Positions 53,716 through 63,551 are shown, counted from the first letter of the stretch. The stretch: 64,000 nt of DNA from Klebsiella terrigena (GCF_006539725.1 NZ_BJNO01000014.1:62001-126000); one strand, 5' to 3'. Notes: generated from the sequence alone by a model not told the origin. Translations and numbers: made by a program.

Positions 53716-55164
53716 ATGCAACTCAACGACCCAACTTTGTTTCGCCAGCAGGCATTTATCGACGGCCAGTGGCGCGATGCCCTCAGCGGGGAGGTGATTA
53801 CGGTCACCAACCCGGCCAACGACCAGCGGCTGGGCAGCGTGCCGAAAATGGGCGCCGAAGAGACCCACGAGGCCATTGATGCCGCCAACTGCGCGCTCCC
53901 AGCCTGGCGGGCGCTAACGGCTAAAGAGCGGGCCGCGATCCTGCGCCGCTGGTTCGATCTTATCATGGCGAACCAGGACGACCTCGCCCGCTTAATGACC
54001 CTGGAGCAGGGGAAACCGCTGGCGGAAGCTAAGGGCGAAATCGGCTACGCCGCCTCGTTTATCGAATGGTTTGCCGAAGAAGGTAAGCGCGTCTACGGCG
54101 ACACCATTCCCGGCCATCAGGCGGATAAGCGCCTGATCGTTATCAAGCAGCCGATTGGCGTCACCGCCGCCATCACCCCGTGGAACTTCCCTGCCGCCAT
54201 GATCACCCGCAAGGCCGGCCCGGCGCTGGCCGCAGGCTGCACCATGGTGCTCAAACCCGCCAGCCAGACCCCCTTCTCCGCCCTCGCGCTGGCCGAGCTG
54301 GCGCAGCGCGCCGGGATCCCCGACGGCGTTTTCAGCGTGGTGACAGGATCCGCCGGCGCGGTCGGTAACGCGCTGACCAGCAACCCGCTGGTGCGCAAGC
54401 TGTCGTTTACCGGCTCGACGGAGATTGGCCGTCAGCTGATGGCGCAGTGTGCGCAAGATATTAAGAAAGTCTCCCTCGAGCTCGGCGGCAACGCGCCGTT
54501 TATCGTGTTCGACGATGCCGATCTCGATAAAGCGGTTGAAGGCGCGCTGGCCTCCAAGTTCCGCAACGCCGGGCAGACCTGCGTTTGCGCCAATCGCCTG
54601 TACGTGCAGGAGGGCGTTTACGACCGCTTTGCCGAAAAGCTGCAGCAGGCGGTGGAAAAGCTGCGGCTCGGCGATGGCCTGCAAAGCGGCGTCACCACCG
54701 GGCCGCTGATTGATGACAAAGCGGTCGCCAAGGTGCAGGAGCATATTGCCGATGCCCTCGCCAAAGGCGCGCGCATCATGACCGGCGGCAAGGTGCACGA
54801 GCTGGGCGGCAACTTCTTCCAGCCGACGATCCTGCTGGACGTTCCCGATAGCGCTAAGGTTGCTAAAGAGGAGACCTTCGGCCCGCTGGCCCCGCTGTTC
54901 CGCTTTAAAGATGAGGCGGACGTTATCCGTCAGGCTAACGATACCGAATTCGGCCTCGCGGCCTATTTCTATGCCCGCGATCTGAGCCGCGTCTTCCGCG
55001 TTGGCGAGGCGCTGGAGTACGGGATTGTCGGGATCAACACCGGCCTCATCTCCAATGAGGTCGCGCCTTTTGGCGGCGTCAAAGCCTCGGGGCTCGGCCG
55101 CGAGGGCTCGAAGTATGGCATCGACGATTACTTAGAGATCAAATATATGTGCATTGGTCTGTAG
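53716..55164 (+). CDS. gabD: Succinate/glutarate-semialdehyde dehydrogenase
   Basis: From ATG 53716 (482 residues, like E. coli GabD), sharing long identical runs such as EQGKPLAEAKGEIGYAASFI and the C-terminal YGIDDYLEIKYMCIGL. The catalytic Cys is in the GQTCVCANR segment (Cys288 by alignment) and the general base Glu254 in SLELGGNA. It oxidises succinate semialdehyde to succinate and glutarate semialdehyde to glutarate with NADP+. In E. coli gabT and gabP follow; here csiR follows directly, so the aminotransferase partner is missing from the locus. Confidence 0.97.
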   Translation: MQLNDPTLFRQQAFIDGQWRDALSGEVITVTNPANDQRLGSVPKMGAEETHEAIDAANCALPAWRALTAKERAAILRRWFDLIMANQDDLARLMTLEQGKPLAEAKGEIGYAASFIEWFAEEGKRVYGDTIPGHQADKRLIVIKQPIGVTAAITPWNFPAAMITRKAGPALAAGCTMVLKPASQTPFSALALAELAQRAGIPDGVFSVVTGSAGAVGNALTSNPLVRKLSFTGSTEIGRQLMAQCAQDIKKVSLELGGNAPFIVFDDADLDKAVEGALASKFRNAGQTCVCANRLYVQEGVYDRFAEKLQQAVEKLRLGDGLQSGVTTGPLIDDKAVAKVQEHIADALAKGARIMTGGKVHELGGNFFQPTILLDVPDSAKVAKEETFGPLAPLFRFKDEADVIRQANDTEFGLAAYFYARDLSRVFRVGEALEYGIVGINTGLISNEVAPFGGVKASGLGREGSKYGIDDYLEIKYMCIGL

Positions 55165-55253
55165 GGTTACGCCCGACGTTGATGCCGTCAATACAACCCT
55201 AATACGCCCGTCCCGGCGCAAAAAGGCCGGGATAGCCGTTCAGGAGTAAGCCC

Positions 55254-55946
55254 ATGACCGCCACCTCCCAGCCGACGGCCATCGACGGATACCGCTGGCT
55301 CAAAAGCGACATCATTCGCGGCCTGTATCAGCCCGATGAGAAGCTGCGTATGAGCCTGTTAACCGCGCGCTATGCGCTTGGCGTCGGGCCGCTGCGCGAA
55401 GCGCTCTCCCGGCTGGTTGCCGAGCGCCTGGTCACCGTGGTTAATCAAAAAGGCTATCGGGTTGCCTCGATGTCGCAGCAGGAGCTGCTCGATATCTTCG
55501 ACGCCAGGGCTCATATGGAGGCGATGCTGGTGCGTCTCGCCATTGAGCGCGGCGACGACGAGTGGGAGGCCGAGCTGCTCGCGAGGGCGCATCTGCTCAA
55601 TAAGCTGGAGTCCAGCGATGCCAGCGAGCAGCTGCTGGACGAGTGGGACAGGCGTCATCAGGCGTTCCATTCCGCCATCGTTGCCGGCTGCGGTTCACAG
55701 TATCTGCTGCAAATGCGCGAACGCCTTTTCGACCTCGCCGCGCGCTACCGTTTTATCTGGCTGCGCACGACCGTGCTGTCGGTTGCCATGCTGGAAGATA
55801 AGCAGCGCCAGCATCGAAGGCTAACCGAGGCGATTCTGGCGCGCGACGCCCCGCTTGCCGGTGAGCTGATGCGCCAGCATCTGCTGACGCCTATTCCGGT
55901 CATTCAACGGGCGATGGCGGGAAAACTTCAGCAGAAAGCCTCCTGA
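55254..55946 (+). CDS. csiR: GntR-family repressor CsiR (GlaR)
   Basis: This 230-residue protein matches E. coli CsiR throughout: DGYRWLKSDIIRGLYQPDEK, the winged helix LLTARYALGVGPLREALSRL, FCD effector domain with DEWDRRHQAFHSAIVAGCGS. It represses the gla operon and is relieved by glutarate. It is 89 bases after gabD in the same direction and may also be read from the operon. Confidence 0.95.
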   Translation: MTATSQPTAIDGYRWLKSDIIRGLYQPDEKLRMSLLTARYALGVGPLREALSRLVAERLVTVVNQKGYRVASMSQQELLDIFDARAHMEAMLVRLAIERGDDEWEAELLARAHLLNKLESSDASEQLLDEWDRRHQAFHSAIVAGCGSQYLLQMRERLFDLAARYRFIWLRTTVLSVAMLEDKQRQHRRLTEAILARDAPLAGELMRQHLLTPIPVIQRAMAGKLQQKAS

Positions 55947-55965
55947 CGAGGCGCTGCCGGAGGGC

Positions 55966-56334
55966 TTATTTGGCCGGTTTCTTATAGAAAGGCAGCTGCG
56001 TAATCGGGTAGGTGTAGGTCTCCTGAACGACGCATCGATCGGGGGTCGCCATGCCGGAGTAGAAGAAAAAGTACTCGTTACTATCGGGGAAAAAGACCAG
56101 ATCGTCGCCGTTTTGAAAGCTGGTGATGCGAAAAGGCACGTGGCTTTTCGTCTGCGCCTGCTTCATGCCCGAGGCGACCTGGAAATGATCCCCCCACTTC
56201 ATGGTGGAGAGCTTGTAGTGGAAGCGGGAGATGGTCACGCTTTGCCGCAGCGAGCAGGATAGTTTCACTGCGGTGCCGGCCCATGCTGGTGAGAGAAATA
56301 AGCCAATCAGGCTTGTTAGCAATATGAATTTCAT
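55966..56334 (-). CDS. Small exported hypothetical protein (122 aa)
   Basis: The signal peptide MKFILLTSLIGLFLSPAWAG is clear. The mature domain is beta-rich with two Cys (KLSCSLRQ and DRCVVQET), likely a disulfide. Aromatic-rich DSNEYFFFYSGMATPDR is notable. The family is not recognised. It is convergent with csiR. Confidence 0.75.
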   Translation of the reverse strand: MKFILLTSLIGLFLSPAWAGTAVKLSCSLRQSVTISRFHYKLSTMKWGDHFQVASGMKQAQTKSHVPFRITSFQNGDDLVFFPDSNEYFFFYSGMATPDRCVVQETYTYPITQLPFYKKPAK

Positions 56335-56523
56335 GAAGATCTTATAATTTAAGGGGCTATTTTTCTAACGGTATCACGTATCGCTCCATCAGGCATTCCC
56401 GGCGGCCACATTCGCCAGGCGGACCTGGATTCCAGGAATTATCCTGGTCTTAATCGCGCGAATACCCGAAAGGCAATGAGCGCAGCGGAAAATTTCGGCG
56501 ATGGCGCCCCACCGCCGGACTCT

Positions 56524-57078
56524 TCAAAAGAAGGGGACCGTCGCGGTGGAGCTCAGCCCGTAATGGTTAAACGTCCCCTCCGTTGGCGTATCGCTTAAGT
56601 CGCCTGCGGCAATAAACATGCGGAAGCTTCGACCCAGGGCCTGATTCTTTATCCAGATATAGGGTAAATCCGAAGTCGGCGTCGTGACCTGACGCCTGTG
56701 CCCGGTCGGCGCGTCGGCTGAGATAGCGCCGCGGCGCTTCATATAGCGCTTCATGCGCTGGTGCGGCGTTTTAAGCTGCACGCGCCGGTAATGACGATAC
56801 TGGACGTTATCGGGTACCGGCGTCGCCGGACCAATCCAGATATAATGTGATAAATCATTAAGTAATACCCGAAGCCTGAGATTTTCCAGCCCGTACCGCT
56901 GCCCATGTAGCCTAATCACATTCCCCGGCGTTTGCTTAAATGCCGGCAGGCTTAAGCCAATATCCCCATGCCTGTGGGCGCTTAGCGCAACGAATAGTTT
57001 TTCAAACAGCGCGGAAAGGAGGGACGGCAGAGAGCGTGATTGTCGTGGAATAAGTTTAATTTCAATATAATAATCCAT
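56524..57078 (-). CDS. Orphan Cas6f/Csy4-like protein with altered catalytic site
   Basis: This 184-residue protein aligns with type I-F Cas6f/Csy4 along its whole length (Pseudomonas aeruginosa Csy4 is 187): MDYYIEIKLIP, LLSALFEKLFVALSAHRHGD, the Arg-rich helix RRVQLKTPHQRMKRYMKRRG, and the C-terminal FRMFIAAGD and FNHYGLSSTATVPFF. Csy4 cleaves CRISPR repeat hairpins with His29; here residue 29 is Phe (codon TTC at 56994-56992). The Ser148/Ser150/Thr151 region (RSQST) reads KNQAL, while Tyr176 and Phe155 equivalents remain. A good AAGGAG precedes the ATG by 9 bases. No other cas gene and no repeat array occurs in the window. It may be a dead relic or a non-cleaving RNA-binding protein. Confidence 0.85.
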   Translation of the reverse strand: MDYYIEIKLIPRQSRSLPSLLSALFEKLFVALSAHRHGDIGLSLPAFKQTPGNVIRLHGQRYGLENLRLRVLLNDLSHYIWIGPATPVPDNVQYRHYRRVQLKTPHQRMKRYMKRRGAISADAPTGHRRQVTTPTSDLPYIWIKNQALGRSFRMFIAAGDLSDTPTEGTFNHYGLSSTATVPFF

Positions 57079-57618
57079 CGGCTATTTCTCCTTAATACAT
57101 TGCCGCCATCCTTACCCATACAAAAAACAATGCCGTTGATACAAATCAAATTAGCAAAAGGTAAGGAAATAACCGCGTGGCGGTTGCAGTGGGGTTTAAC
57201 CTGGCTAATTTCATCGCGTAAAATCAATAAAATGGCGCACCGAAATAATAGTCACGTCAGCGTTATTATTCCGCCGGGGTGACTATTACATGATGTGAAT
57301 AACAGGCTATTGAGTGACGGGCTATTTATTGTGCGCGATCCCTCGCTTTATATTTCTCCCGATGGCCTGGATATTGCCCTGTAGGCCCTTACCCTTTGAC
57401 TGCAGCAAGATAAAGCCCGGCCTGGCCTGGAGGGTAGCGCTGATTATGATGGGGCGAGCAAAAGTGACCGACCGGACTGAAGTGACGGGGATAGCATCGC
57501 GCTCTCCCCGCTTCCCGGCCTCTCAGGACTTACAATTAGTAAAAAAATTTCTACGTAAAAAAATGTCCACGCCGTGGGGCATGGACATTTTCGCTCGATT
57601 GAGTCTACGGACGGGGCA
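57079..57618. other. Relic-like gap between the Cas6f-like gene and crl
   Basis: No intact gene. Plus-strand traces include MPLIQIKLAKGK at about 57130, resembling the N-terminus of a 4-oxalocrotonate tautomerase, and a 25-codon open run at 57306-57383 (LLSDGLFIVRDPSLYISPDG). Both are too short to name. I find no csy3 remnant on the minus strand. It is a likely rearrangement scar. Confidence 0.45.
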
Positions 57619-58017
57619 TCAGGCTCTCAGCCTGACCGGCTCGCTAAAGTCATCAGCCGGTTCAAGCTTGAGGCTGAACGTTGCCAGCAGCGCGTTGGCT
57701 CTGGTGTGGAAATCACGGAGCGTTTTTTCAAGCCGTTCGCTAACTTCAGGATCGTCGATATCCACCGACTGCCATACCCCTTCTTTATCGAACAAACCAA
57801 ACTGATAGCTGTACGTGAAGCGCGATGCCTGTGCTTCCATCTCCATCCACCAACCCCAAAACTCTCGTTTTTCCGGCGCCGGTTTAACGTTGACGCAAAC
57901 TGCCAGGCAATCGAAAAAGAAGCGGTTGTCTTCACACTGCTCTTCGCGGATATAGGGGCCAAGAGCCGTGAATTTCTTAATCAGCTTACTCTTCAGGTGT
58001 CCACTCGGTAACGTCAT
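57619..58017 (-). CDS. crl: Sigma-S-binding assembly factor Crl
   Basis: This 132-residue protein matches Crl: [60 protein letters not shown]. It binds RpoS and promotes formation of the holoenzyme, raising expression of stationary-phase genes. In E. coli it lies next to phoE. Here the neighbour is a relic region and a Cas6f-like gene. Confidence 0.96.
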   Translation of the reverse strand: MTLPSGHLKSKLIKKFTALGPYIREEQCEDNRFFFDCLAVCVNVKPAPEKREFWGWWMEMEAQASRFTYSYQFGLFDKEGVWQSVDIDDPEVSERLEKTLRDFHTRANALLATFSLKLEPADDFSEPVRLRA

Positions 58018-58074
58018 TGCGATCTCCTTTAGTGATGCAACTGTTTTACCAAATCAATAAAATTTAGCAATATA

Positions 58075-59319
58075 TTAACCAAATCTATGATTGATCCACC
58101 GGCTAATCTGTCGCAATGCGTGATCAAAACTGCGATAAATCGGCTTCGATGGGATCTCGAGCAGCTTGCCATCGGCAGATGACGAGGTAATTAAACGCGA
58201 CTCCTCTTCCGGGCTGAAAGGATCGTTTTTCCAGTAGCCGGAGAACATCGGCGTCGGGCAGCGGCGCCCCAGAAGCCCCTGGGTTTTTAACGAGTAGCGG
58301 TTCAGCTCAATGCGCAGCGCTTCATCAGAGGCGTCGTGCATGCCCAGGCGCGACGCCAGCACGTCAAGATACATTTCAGGGACGCGCCCCTGGTGCAGAG
58401 GATCGACCAGCAGGCTGTGCACCACCGGCCCCAGACAGGCTACGGCCTTCAGGCGCTGTGACTCAAGATAGCCGAGCCGGACGGCAATATTGGCACCAAA
58501 GCGGAAGCCGAACGCCGCGACCCGGGTATGGTCAACCCACGGAACGTTTTCCAGATGCCGCAGCGCGTGCTGGTGCAGCAGGCTGGTGTCCTGGGTCAGC
58601 GTCCATTTCGATGAAAAGCCGATGGAAGGCAGATCGAGGGTCAGCATCGCTATCCCCAGCGGGGCAAAATAGTCCTCATACAGGCTGTAGTAATCGGTCT
58701 GCAGCGAGTCCAGGCCGCCGCACATCATGATCACCGGGAACGGGCCTTCACCTTTTGGCAGATGTAAAAACCCGCTGACCGGCGCGCCGCCGGGTATCGG
58801 GAATTCGATCTCGCGTAGCTCGCCCGGCAGACGCTGAGCGGCCTCTTCATAGGCCCGGTTGGCCAGCGCCTGCGCCTGATCGGCAAGCTCATCGCCTTTA
58901 ATGTGCGGATAGGCGGCAATGCTGTAGAGGTTGGAGGCGTGCAGCCAGTGGCGGCCACTGAGCTCAAGGTCCGTTTCCTGACCCGCCATTTGCTGCCAAA
59001 TCATGGCCTGTTTAGCCCATTCGAAAATCCAGTTGCCGCCGCGATACCCCACGACGGTGTCGTACAGCTCAGGGTTGGTGCGCTCCGCATCGCTCATGAC
59101 GATGCGCGCCTGCACGTCGAGGATCTCCTGCGGCGTCACGCCGCGACGGATCCACATCAGGCGATTGATCAGACGATACCAATGATCGACGTTGTTACCA
59201 TCAAGCGCGGAGTGGATCGGCTGCTGCGAACCGGACGCAAACCGGCGCACCAGCGTCGACGTTTCTGGGTGTTTGAATCGAGGTTTAAACAGCGTTTCGC
59301 TAAGGTTAGCCTGTGACAT
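58075..59319 (-). CDS. frsA: Fermentation-respiration switch protein FrsA (YafA)
   Basis: From ATG 59319 this is 414 residues matching E. coli FrsA ([20 protein letters not shown]). The alpha/beta-hydrolase core has the nucleophile-elbow-like FGFRFGAN where Ser is replaced, as in FrsA, and [14 protein letters not shown] as oxyanion region. It was described as interacting with unphosphorylated enzyme IIA-Glc and affecting pyruvate metabolism; an esterase role is also proposed. The order gpt-frsA-crl is as in E. coli. Confidence 0.95.
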   Translation of the reverse strand: MSQANLSETLFKPRFKHPETSTLVRRFASGSQQPIHSALDGNNVDHWYRLINRLMWIRRGVTPQEILDVQARIVMSDAERTNPELYDTVVGYRGGNWIFEWAKQAMIWQQMAGQETDLELSGRHWLHASNLYSIAAYPHIKGDELADQAQALANRAYEEAAQRLPGELREIEFPIPGGAPVSGFLHLPKGEGPFPVIMMCGGLDSLQTDYYSLYEDYFAPLGIAMLTLDLPSIGFSSKWTLTQDTSLLHQHALRHLENVPWVDHTRVAAFGFRFGANIAVRLGYLESQRLKAVACLGPVVHSLLVDPLHQGRVPEMYLDVLASRLGMHDASDEALRIELNRYSLKTQGLLGRRCPTPMFSGYWKNDPFSPEEESRLITSSSADGKLLEIPSKPIYRSFDHALRQISRWINHRFG

Positions 59320-59370
59320 GTGCAGTCTCCATCGTGTTGCCACTTCTGCTATTGTAACCTGCTAACAGGC

Positions 59371-59403
59371 AAAAAAAACCACGCCCGGCAAAACCGGGCG
59401 TGG
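59371..59403 (-). terminator. Rho-independent terminator of gpt
   Basis: On the minus strand CCACGCCCGG (59403-59394) pairs perfectly with CCGGGCGTGG (59388-59379), followed by T8. Located 23 bases after the gpt stop. Confidence 0.93.
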
Positions 59404-59425
59404 TAAATAGCACTTGCCTTGAAAA

Positions 59426-59884
59426 TTAACGACCTGAGATAGGCGGTACGAAGACCACGCCCATATCCCACGGCTGTTCAATCCAAGTTTCCTGCGGAAT
59501 ATCAACAACATAATCGTCAACCAGCGGACGACCGGCCGGCTTAGCGAAAATAGTGACGAAGTGTGCTTTTGGATACATTTCGCGAATGGCTACCGCGGTG
59601 CCGCCGGTATCGACCAAGTCATCAATAACGATGAACCCTTCACCATCACCTTCAGCACGCTTAAGGACGGTCAGCTCACGCTGGTTATCGTGGTCATAGC
59701 TAGAAATGCAAACGGTATCAACATGACGAATACCCAGCTCACGCGCCAGCAGCGCGCCCGGTACCAGACCACCGCGGCTAACGGCAATAATGCCTTTCCA
59801 TTGTTCAGAAGGCATCAGGCGACTTGCCAGTTTGCGGGCGTGAATCTGCAACATGTCCCAGGTGACGACGTATTTTTCGCTCAT
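59426..59884 (-). CDS. gpt: Xanthine-guanine phosphoribosyltransferase
   Basis: This 152-residue type I PRTase has the PRPP-binding loop [18 protein letters not shown] (about 84-101), the N-terminal [14 protein letters not shown] and C-terminal [12 protein letters not shown]. It salvages xanthine, guanine and, weakly, hypoxanthine. The full length equals E. coli Gpt (152). It is divergent from pepD. Confidence 0.97.
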   Translation of the reverse strand: MSEKYVVTWDMLQIHARKLASRLMPSEQWKGIIAVSRGGLVPGALLARELGIRHVDTVCISSYDHDNQRELTVLKRAEGDGEGFIVIDDLVDTGGTAVAIREMYPKAHFVTIFAKPAGRPLVDDYVVDIPQETWIEQPWDMGVVFVPPISGR

Positions 59885-60141
59885 GTGAAGTGTCCCAGCC
59901 TGTGTAATACGGCTTAAATGATGTTCGAGGGGGAAAATGGTTGCGCGAGATTATAGAGATCTGAAGCGCTAAAAACCAGTATTAAGCGGCCCTGGCGACG
60001 CTTTTTGCGTTGTTTCCACTACCCGTGCGCGTGGAAAGTGGTATTCTCAACCCCACCGCGCAAGCCCTCGCTTGTCGTGTATTCTATTGCTAACCCTCGA
60101 CCTGCAAAAGAATTTTGCAGGCGATCGTAAGGAGACTCATC

Positions 60142-61599
60142 GTGTCTGAACTGTCTCAATTATCCCCGCAGCCGCTGTGGGATATTTTTGCCAAAATCTG
60201 CTCCATTCCCCATCCGTCCTATCACGAAGAACAACTCGCTGAACACATCATGGGCTGGGCAAAAGAAAAAGGCTTACACGCAGAACGCGACCAGGTTGGC
60301 AACATTCTGATTCGTAAAGCCGCTACCGCCGGGATGGAAAACCGTAAACCGGTCGTGCTGCAGGCGCACCTCGATATGGTGCCGCAGAAAAACAACGACA
60401 CCGTGCACGACTTTACTAAAGATCCGATTCAGCCGTACATCGACGGCGAGTGGATCAAGGCCCGCGGCACAACCCTCGGCGCCGATAACGGCATCGGTAT
60501 GGCTTCCGCTCTGGCGGTATTGGCTGACGACGCCGTCGAACACGGCCCGCTGGAAGTGCTGCTGACCATGACCGAAGAAGCCGGGATGGACGGCGCGTTT
60601 GGCCTGCAGGCAAACTGGCTACAGGCCGATATCCTGATTAATACCGACTCGGAAGAAGAAGGCGAAATCTACATGGGTTGCGCCGGTGGTATCGACTTCA
60701 CCTCCAACCTGCCGCTGGCGCGCGAAGCGATTCCAGCCGGTTTCCAGAGCTTTAAGCTGACGTTAAAAGGGCTGAAAGGCGGCCACTCCGGCGGTGAAAT
60801 CCACGTCGGCCTGGGGAATGCCAACAAGCTGCTGGCCCGCTTCCTCGCCGGTCACGCCGCCGAGCTGGACCTGCGCCTGGTTGATTTCAACGGCGGCACC
60901 CTGCGTAACGCCATTCCGCGTGAAGCCTTCGCCACCGTTGCGGTAGCCGCTGACAAGACGGACGCCCTGGCGGCTCTGGTCAATACCTACCAGGAGATCC
61001 TTAAAAACGAGCTGGCGGCCAAAGAGAAGAATCTGGTCCTGCTGCTGGATGCCGTTACGACGGATAAAGCCGCGCTGACGGCGCAGTCTCGCGACGGCTT
61101 CGTTCGTCTGCTGAACGCCATGCCGAACGGTGTGATCCGTAACTCCGACGTGGCGAAGGGCGTGGTAGAGACCTCCCTCAACGTCGGCGTGGTGACCATG
61201 ACCGATGATAACGTCGAAATTCACTGCCTGATCCGTTCCCTGATCGACAGCGGCAAAGACTACGTCGTCAGCATGCTGGATTCGTTAGGCAAACTGGCGG
61301 GCGCTAAAACCGAAGCCAAAGGCGCTTACCCAGGCTGGCAGCCGGATGCAAACTCACCGGTTATGCATCTGGTCCGCGAAACCTACCAGCGTCTGTTTAA
61401 CAAAACGCCGAATATCCAGATTATTCACGCCGGTCTGGAGTGCGGTCTGTTCAAGAAGCCGTACCCGGATATGGATATGGTTTCCATTGGGCCGACCATT
61501 ACCGGACCACACTCTCCGGACGAACAGGTTCATATCGAGAGCGTTGGCCAGTACTGGACCCTGCTGACTGAACTGCTGAAAGCCATTCCGACAAAATAA
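60142..61599 (+). CDS. pepD: Aminoacyl-histidine dipeptidase (peptidase D)
   Basis: GTG 60142 gives MSELSQLSPQPLWDIFAKIC, the E. coli start; 485 residues. It is an M20-type zinc peptidase with metal ligands in LQAHLDMVPQ, TLGADNGIG, MTEEAGMDGAFG and the C-terminal IHAGLECGLF. It cleaves Xaa-His dipeptides such as carnosine. AAGGAGA lies before the GTG. A promoter must lie in the 257-base gap with gpt. Confidence 0.97.
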   Translation: MSELSQLSPQPLWDIFAKICSIPHPSYHEEQLAEHIMGWAKEKGLHAERDQVGNILIRKAATAGMENRKPVVLQAHLDMVPQKNNDTVHDFTKDPIQPYIDGEWIKARGTTLGADNGIGMASALAVLADDAVEHGPLEVLLTMTEEAGMDGAFGLQANWLQADILINTDSEEEGEIYMGCAGGIDFTSNLPLAREAIPAGFQSFKLTLKGLKGGHSGGEIHVGLGNANKLLARFLAGHAAELDLRLVDFNGGTLRNAIPREAFATVAVAADKTDALAALVNTYQEILKNELAAKEKNLVLLLDAVTTDKAALTAQSRDGFVRLLNAMPNGVIRNSDVAKGVVETSLNVGVVTMTDDNVEIHCLIRSLIDSGKDYVVSMLDSLGKLAGAKTEAKGAYPGWQPDANSPVMHLVRETYQRLFNKTPNIQIIHAGLECGLFKKPYPDMDMVSIGPTITGPHSPDEQVHIESVGQYWTLLTELLKAIPTK

Positions 61600-61623
61600 G
61601 CGGCCAGCCGCAGGTTTGATCTC

Positions 61624-61664
61624 TCCGGGTTCTCCCGGATGCGGGCGGCGGCCTCGTCGCCCGC
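61624..61664. repeat. REP-like double hairpin after pepD
   Basis: TCCGGG/CCCGGA (61624-61629 with 61634-61639) and GCGGGCG/CGCCCGC (61641-61647 with 61658-61664) form adjacent stems. The GC-rich form suggests a REP-type intergenic repeat between converging genes. Confidence 0.5.
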
Positions 61665-61691
61665 GAATCTACACCGGCCACAAGCCGCTCC

Positions 61692-62138
61692 CTACCTCAC
61701 CTTCTCCATGCGATAGTTAATAAACGTCTCTCCCCGCGCGGCCACCCGCTGCTCTTCAACGACCGTGAAGCCATGACGCGCAAAGCAGGCCCTGGCCGTG
61801 ATGCTGGCCTCAACCGTCAGCGTCCCCTGCGGAATTTGCCTGAATAGCTCCGCGAGCAACGCCCCGGCAATTCCCTGGCGGGCGCGCTCGGGAGCGACAA
61901 ACAGGAGATCGATATCGCTGTCGATGGCGCTAATAAAGCCGACCGGCTGCCGGTCAATCACCGCCACCAGCACCCGCGAGTCGCGCATTTTTTGCCGCCA
62001 GCGCGCCTCATCAACCTGCGCCCAGGCGGCAATTTGCCGTGGCGAATAGTCGCGGCTGGCGGTCTGCCGAATCGCGCGCAGAAAGATGGCGCACAGCGCG
62101 GAAAAATCGTCATCCTGGTAATCTCTTATCTGCAGCAT
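61692..62138 (-). CDS. yafP: GNAT-family acetyltransferase YafP
   Basis: This 148-residue GNAT protein matches YafP (MLQIRDYQDDDFSALCAIFL, RQTASRDYSPRQIAAWAQVD, acetyl-CoA loop ERARQGIAGALL). It starts only two bases after the dinB stop, so it belongs to the dinB SOS operon. In E. coli the toxin-antitoxin pair yafNO lies between dinB and yafP; here those are absent. Substrate unknown. Confidence 0.92.
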   Translation of the reverse strand: MLQIRDYQDDDFSALCAIFLRAIRQTASRDYSPRQIAAWAQVDEARWRQKMRDSRVLVAVIDRQPVGFISAIDSDIDLLFVAPERARQGIAGALLAELFRQIPQGTLTVEASITARACFARHGFTVVEEQRVAARGETFINYRMEKVR

Positions 62139-62140
62139 AG

Positions 62141-63196
62141 CTATAGTCCCAGAACCAGCTGCCGCTCCAGCTGGGGATCGAGTAACGTAACGTGCAGCCC
62201 CACCAGCCGCACCCCGCGGCCGCCGCGCCGTTCATGCCAGGCTTTGTAGGCCGTGGCGAGCAAATCATCTTTACTCAGGCGCGGCCAGACGTGCTCCTGG
62301 GTGGTGAGCTGAAAATCATTAAACTTGAGCTTTACCCCCTGGCGGGCAATCAGCAGATCCGGTTTAACCTTGAGCAGCCGCCGCTCCAGCTCCTGGTAGA
62401 GGCTCTCGATAATCGCCTCACAGTCGCCCCACTGGTGAATATCCTCCACCAGCGTACGCTCGACGCCCACCGATTTACGCTGTCGCGTGTTGTTGATTTC
62501 CCGCTCGTCGATGCCCTGGCTTCTCTCCCACAGGATCCGACCAAATTTGCCGAAGCGCTTGAGCAGCATCGCCAGATCGCTTTTCTGCACGTCTTCGCAG
62601 GTGCGCAGCCCCATATTTTCCAGCTTAGCCGCGGAGACTTTCCCCACGCCGGGTATTTTTGCCAGCGGCAGGGTTCTGACGAACTCGGCAACCTGGTGCG
62701 GCGCAATCACAAACTGGCCGTTGGGTTTATTGAGATCGGAGGCGATTTTGGCGAGAAACTTCACCGGGGCGATACCGGCGGAAGCGGTCAGCTGCAGCTC
62801 ATGGTGAATGGTCTGGCGGATCTCTTCGGCCATCAGCGTCGCCGAGCCCTGGCAGTGGACGCTGTCGGTGACGTCAAGATAGGCCTCATCAAGCGAGAGG
62901 GGTTCAATCAGCGAGGTGTAGCGTGAAAAGATTTCCCGGATATGGGCCGATGCCTCTTTGTAGGCGTCAAAGCGCCCCGGCAGCAGCGTCAGTTGCGGGC
63001 AAAGCTTAAGCGCCATCGCCGTTGGCATGGCGCTACGCACGCCAAACTTACGCGCCGGATAGTTGGCGGTACTGATGACGCCCCGCTGGACCCGGCTGCC
63101 GCCGATGGCGATGGGAATATCCCGCAACGCCGGGTTATCTCGCATTTCAACCGCGGCAAAGAAGCAGTCCATATCAACATGGATGATTTTGCGCAT
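62141..63196 (-). CDS. dinB: DNA polymerase IV
   Basis: This 351-residue Y-family polymerase has catalytic acidic residues in [17 protein letters not shown] (Asp8) and [13 protein letters not shown] (Asp103/Glu104), the little-finger domain, and the C-terminal beta-clamp peptide QLVLGL identical to E. coli. It performs translesion synthesis past N2-dG adducts. A LexA box is 20 bases upstream, and yafP follows in the operon. Confidence 0.98.
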   Translation of the reverse strand: MRKIIHVDMDCFFAAVEMRDNPALRDIPIAIGGSRVQRGVISTANYPARKFGVRSAMPTAMALKLCPQLTLLPGRFDAYKEASAHIREIFSRYTSLIEPLSLDEAYLDVTDSVHCQGSATLMAEEIRQTIHHELQLTASAGIAPVKFLAKIASDLNKPNGQFVIAPHQVAEFVRTLPLAKIPGVGKVSAAKLENMGLRTCEDVQKSDLAMLLKRFGKFGRILWERSQGIDEREINNTRQRKSVGVERTLVEDIHQWGDCEAIIESLYQELERRLLKVKPDLLIARQGVKLKFNDFQLTTQEHVWPRLSKDDLLATAYKAWHERRGGRGVRLVGLHVTLLDPQLERQLVLGL

Positions 63197-63215
63197 AGCT
63201 AGCCCTCACTGACCA

Positions 63216-63231
63216 CTGGACAAGTATACAG
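63216..63231. promoter_or_regulatory. LexA (SOS) box of dinB
   Basis: CTGGACAAGTATACAG fits the CTG-N10-CAG LexA consensus, 20 bases upstream of the dinB ATG. Confidence 0.88.
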
Positions 63232-63332
63232 CATAATTCTGCGTAATGAGAAGAGAGGGAAGCCAAAATGCGCTGAGGACAACCCCCGGCGTCGCTGAGC
63301 GCGGCCGGGGTTATGAGACAGGCGGGGAGAGG

Positions 63333-63551
63333 TTACAGGATCCGCTCCTGCTTACGCTGCGCTTCGCGCGCCAGGCGTTTTTTGCGCGCATCGCACGGCT
63401 CCGGGCAGTCGCAGACCTTTTCCAGACCCAGCGAGGCGATCCCGCCGCAGCTCCCCTGCAGGCTTTTGCGCTTTACCAGATACCCCAGCGACATCCCCAG
63501 AATCACCAGGGCGAAAATCACAAAGGTGGCGAAAAACAGAGTCCACATCAT
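63333..63551 (-). CDS. nqrM: Na+-NQR maturation factor NqrM
   Basis: This 72-residue protein has one N-terminal helix (MWTLFFATFVIFALVILGMS) and a four-Cys cluster (GSCGGIASLG, VCDCPEPCDARKKRL) that handles iron for insertion into NQR. Its ATG overlaps the nqrF stop (TGATG), so it is the last gene of the nqr operon. Confidence 0.95.
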   Translation of the reverse strand: MMWTLFFATFVIFALVILGMSLGYLVKRKSLQGSCGGIASLGLEKVCDCPEPCDARKKRLAREAQRKQERIL

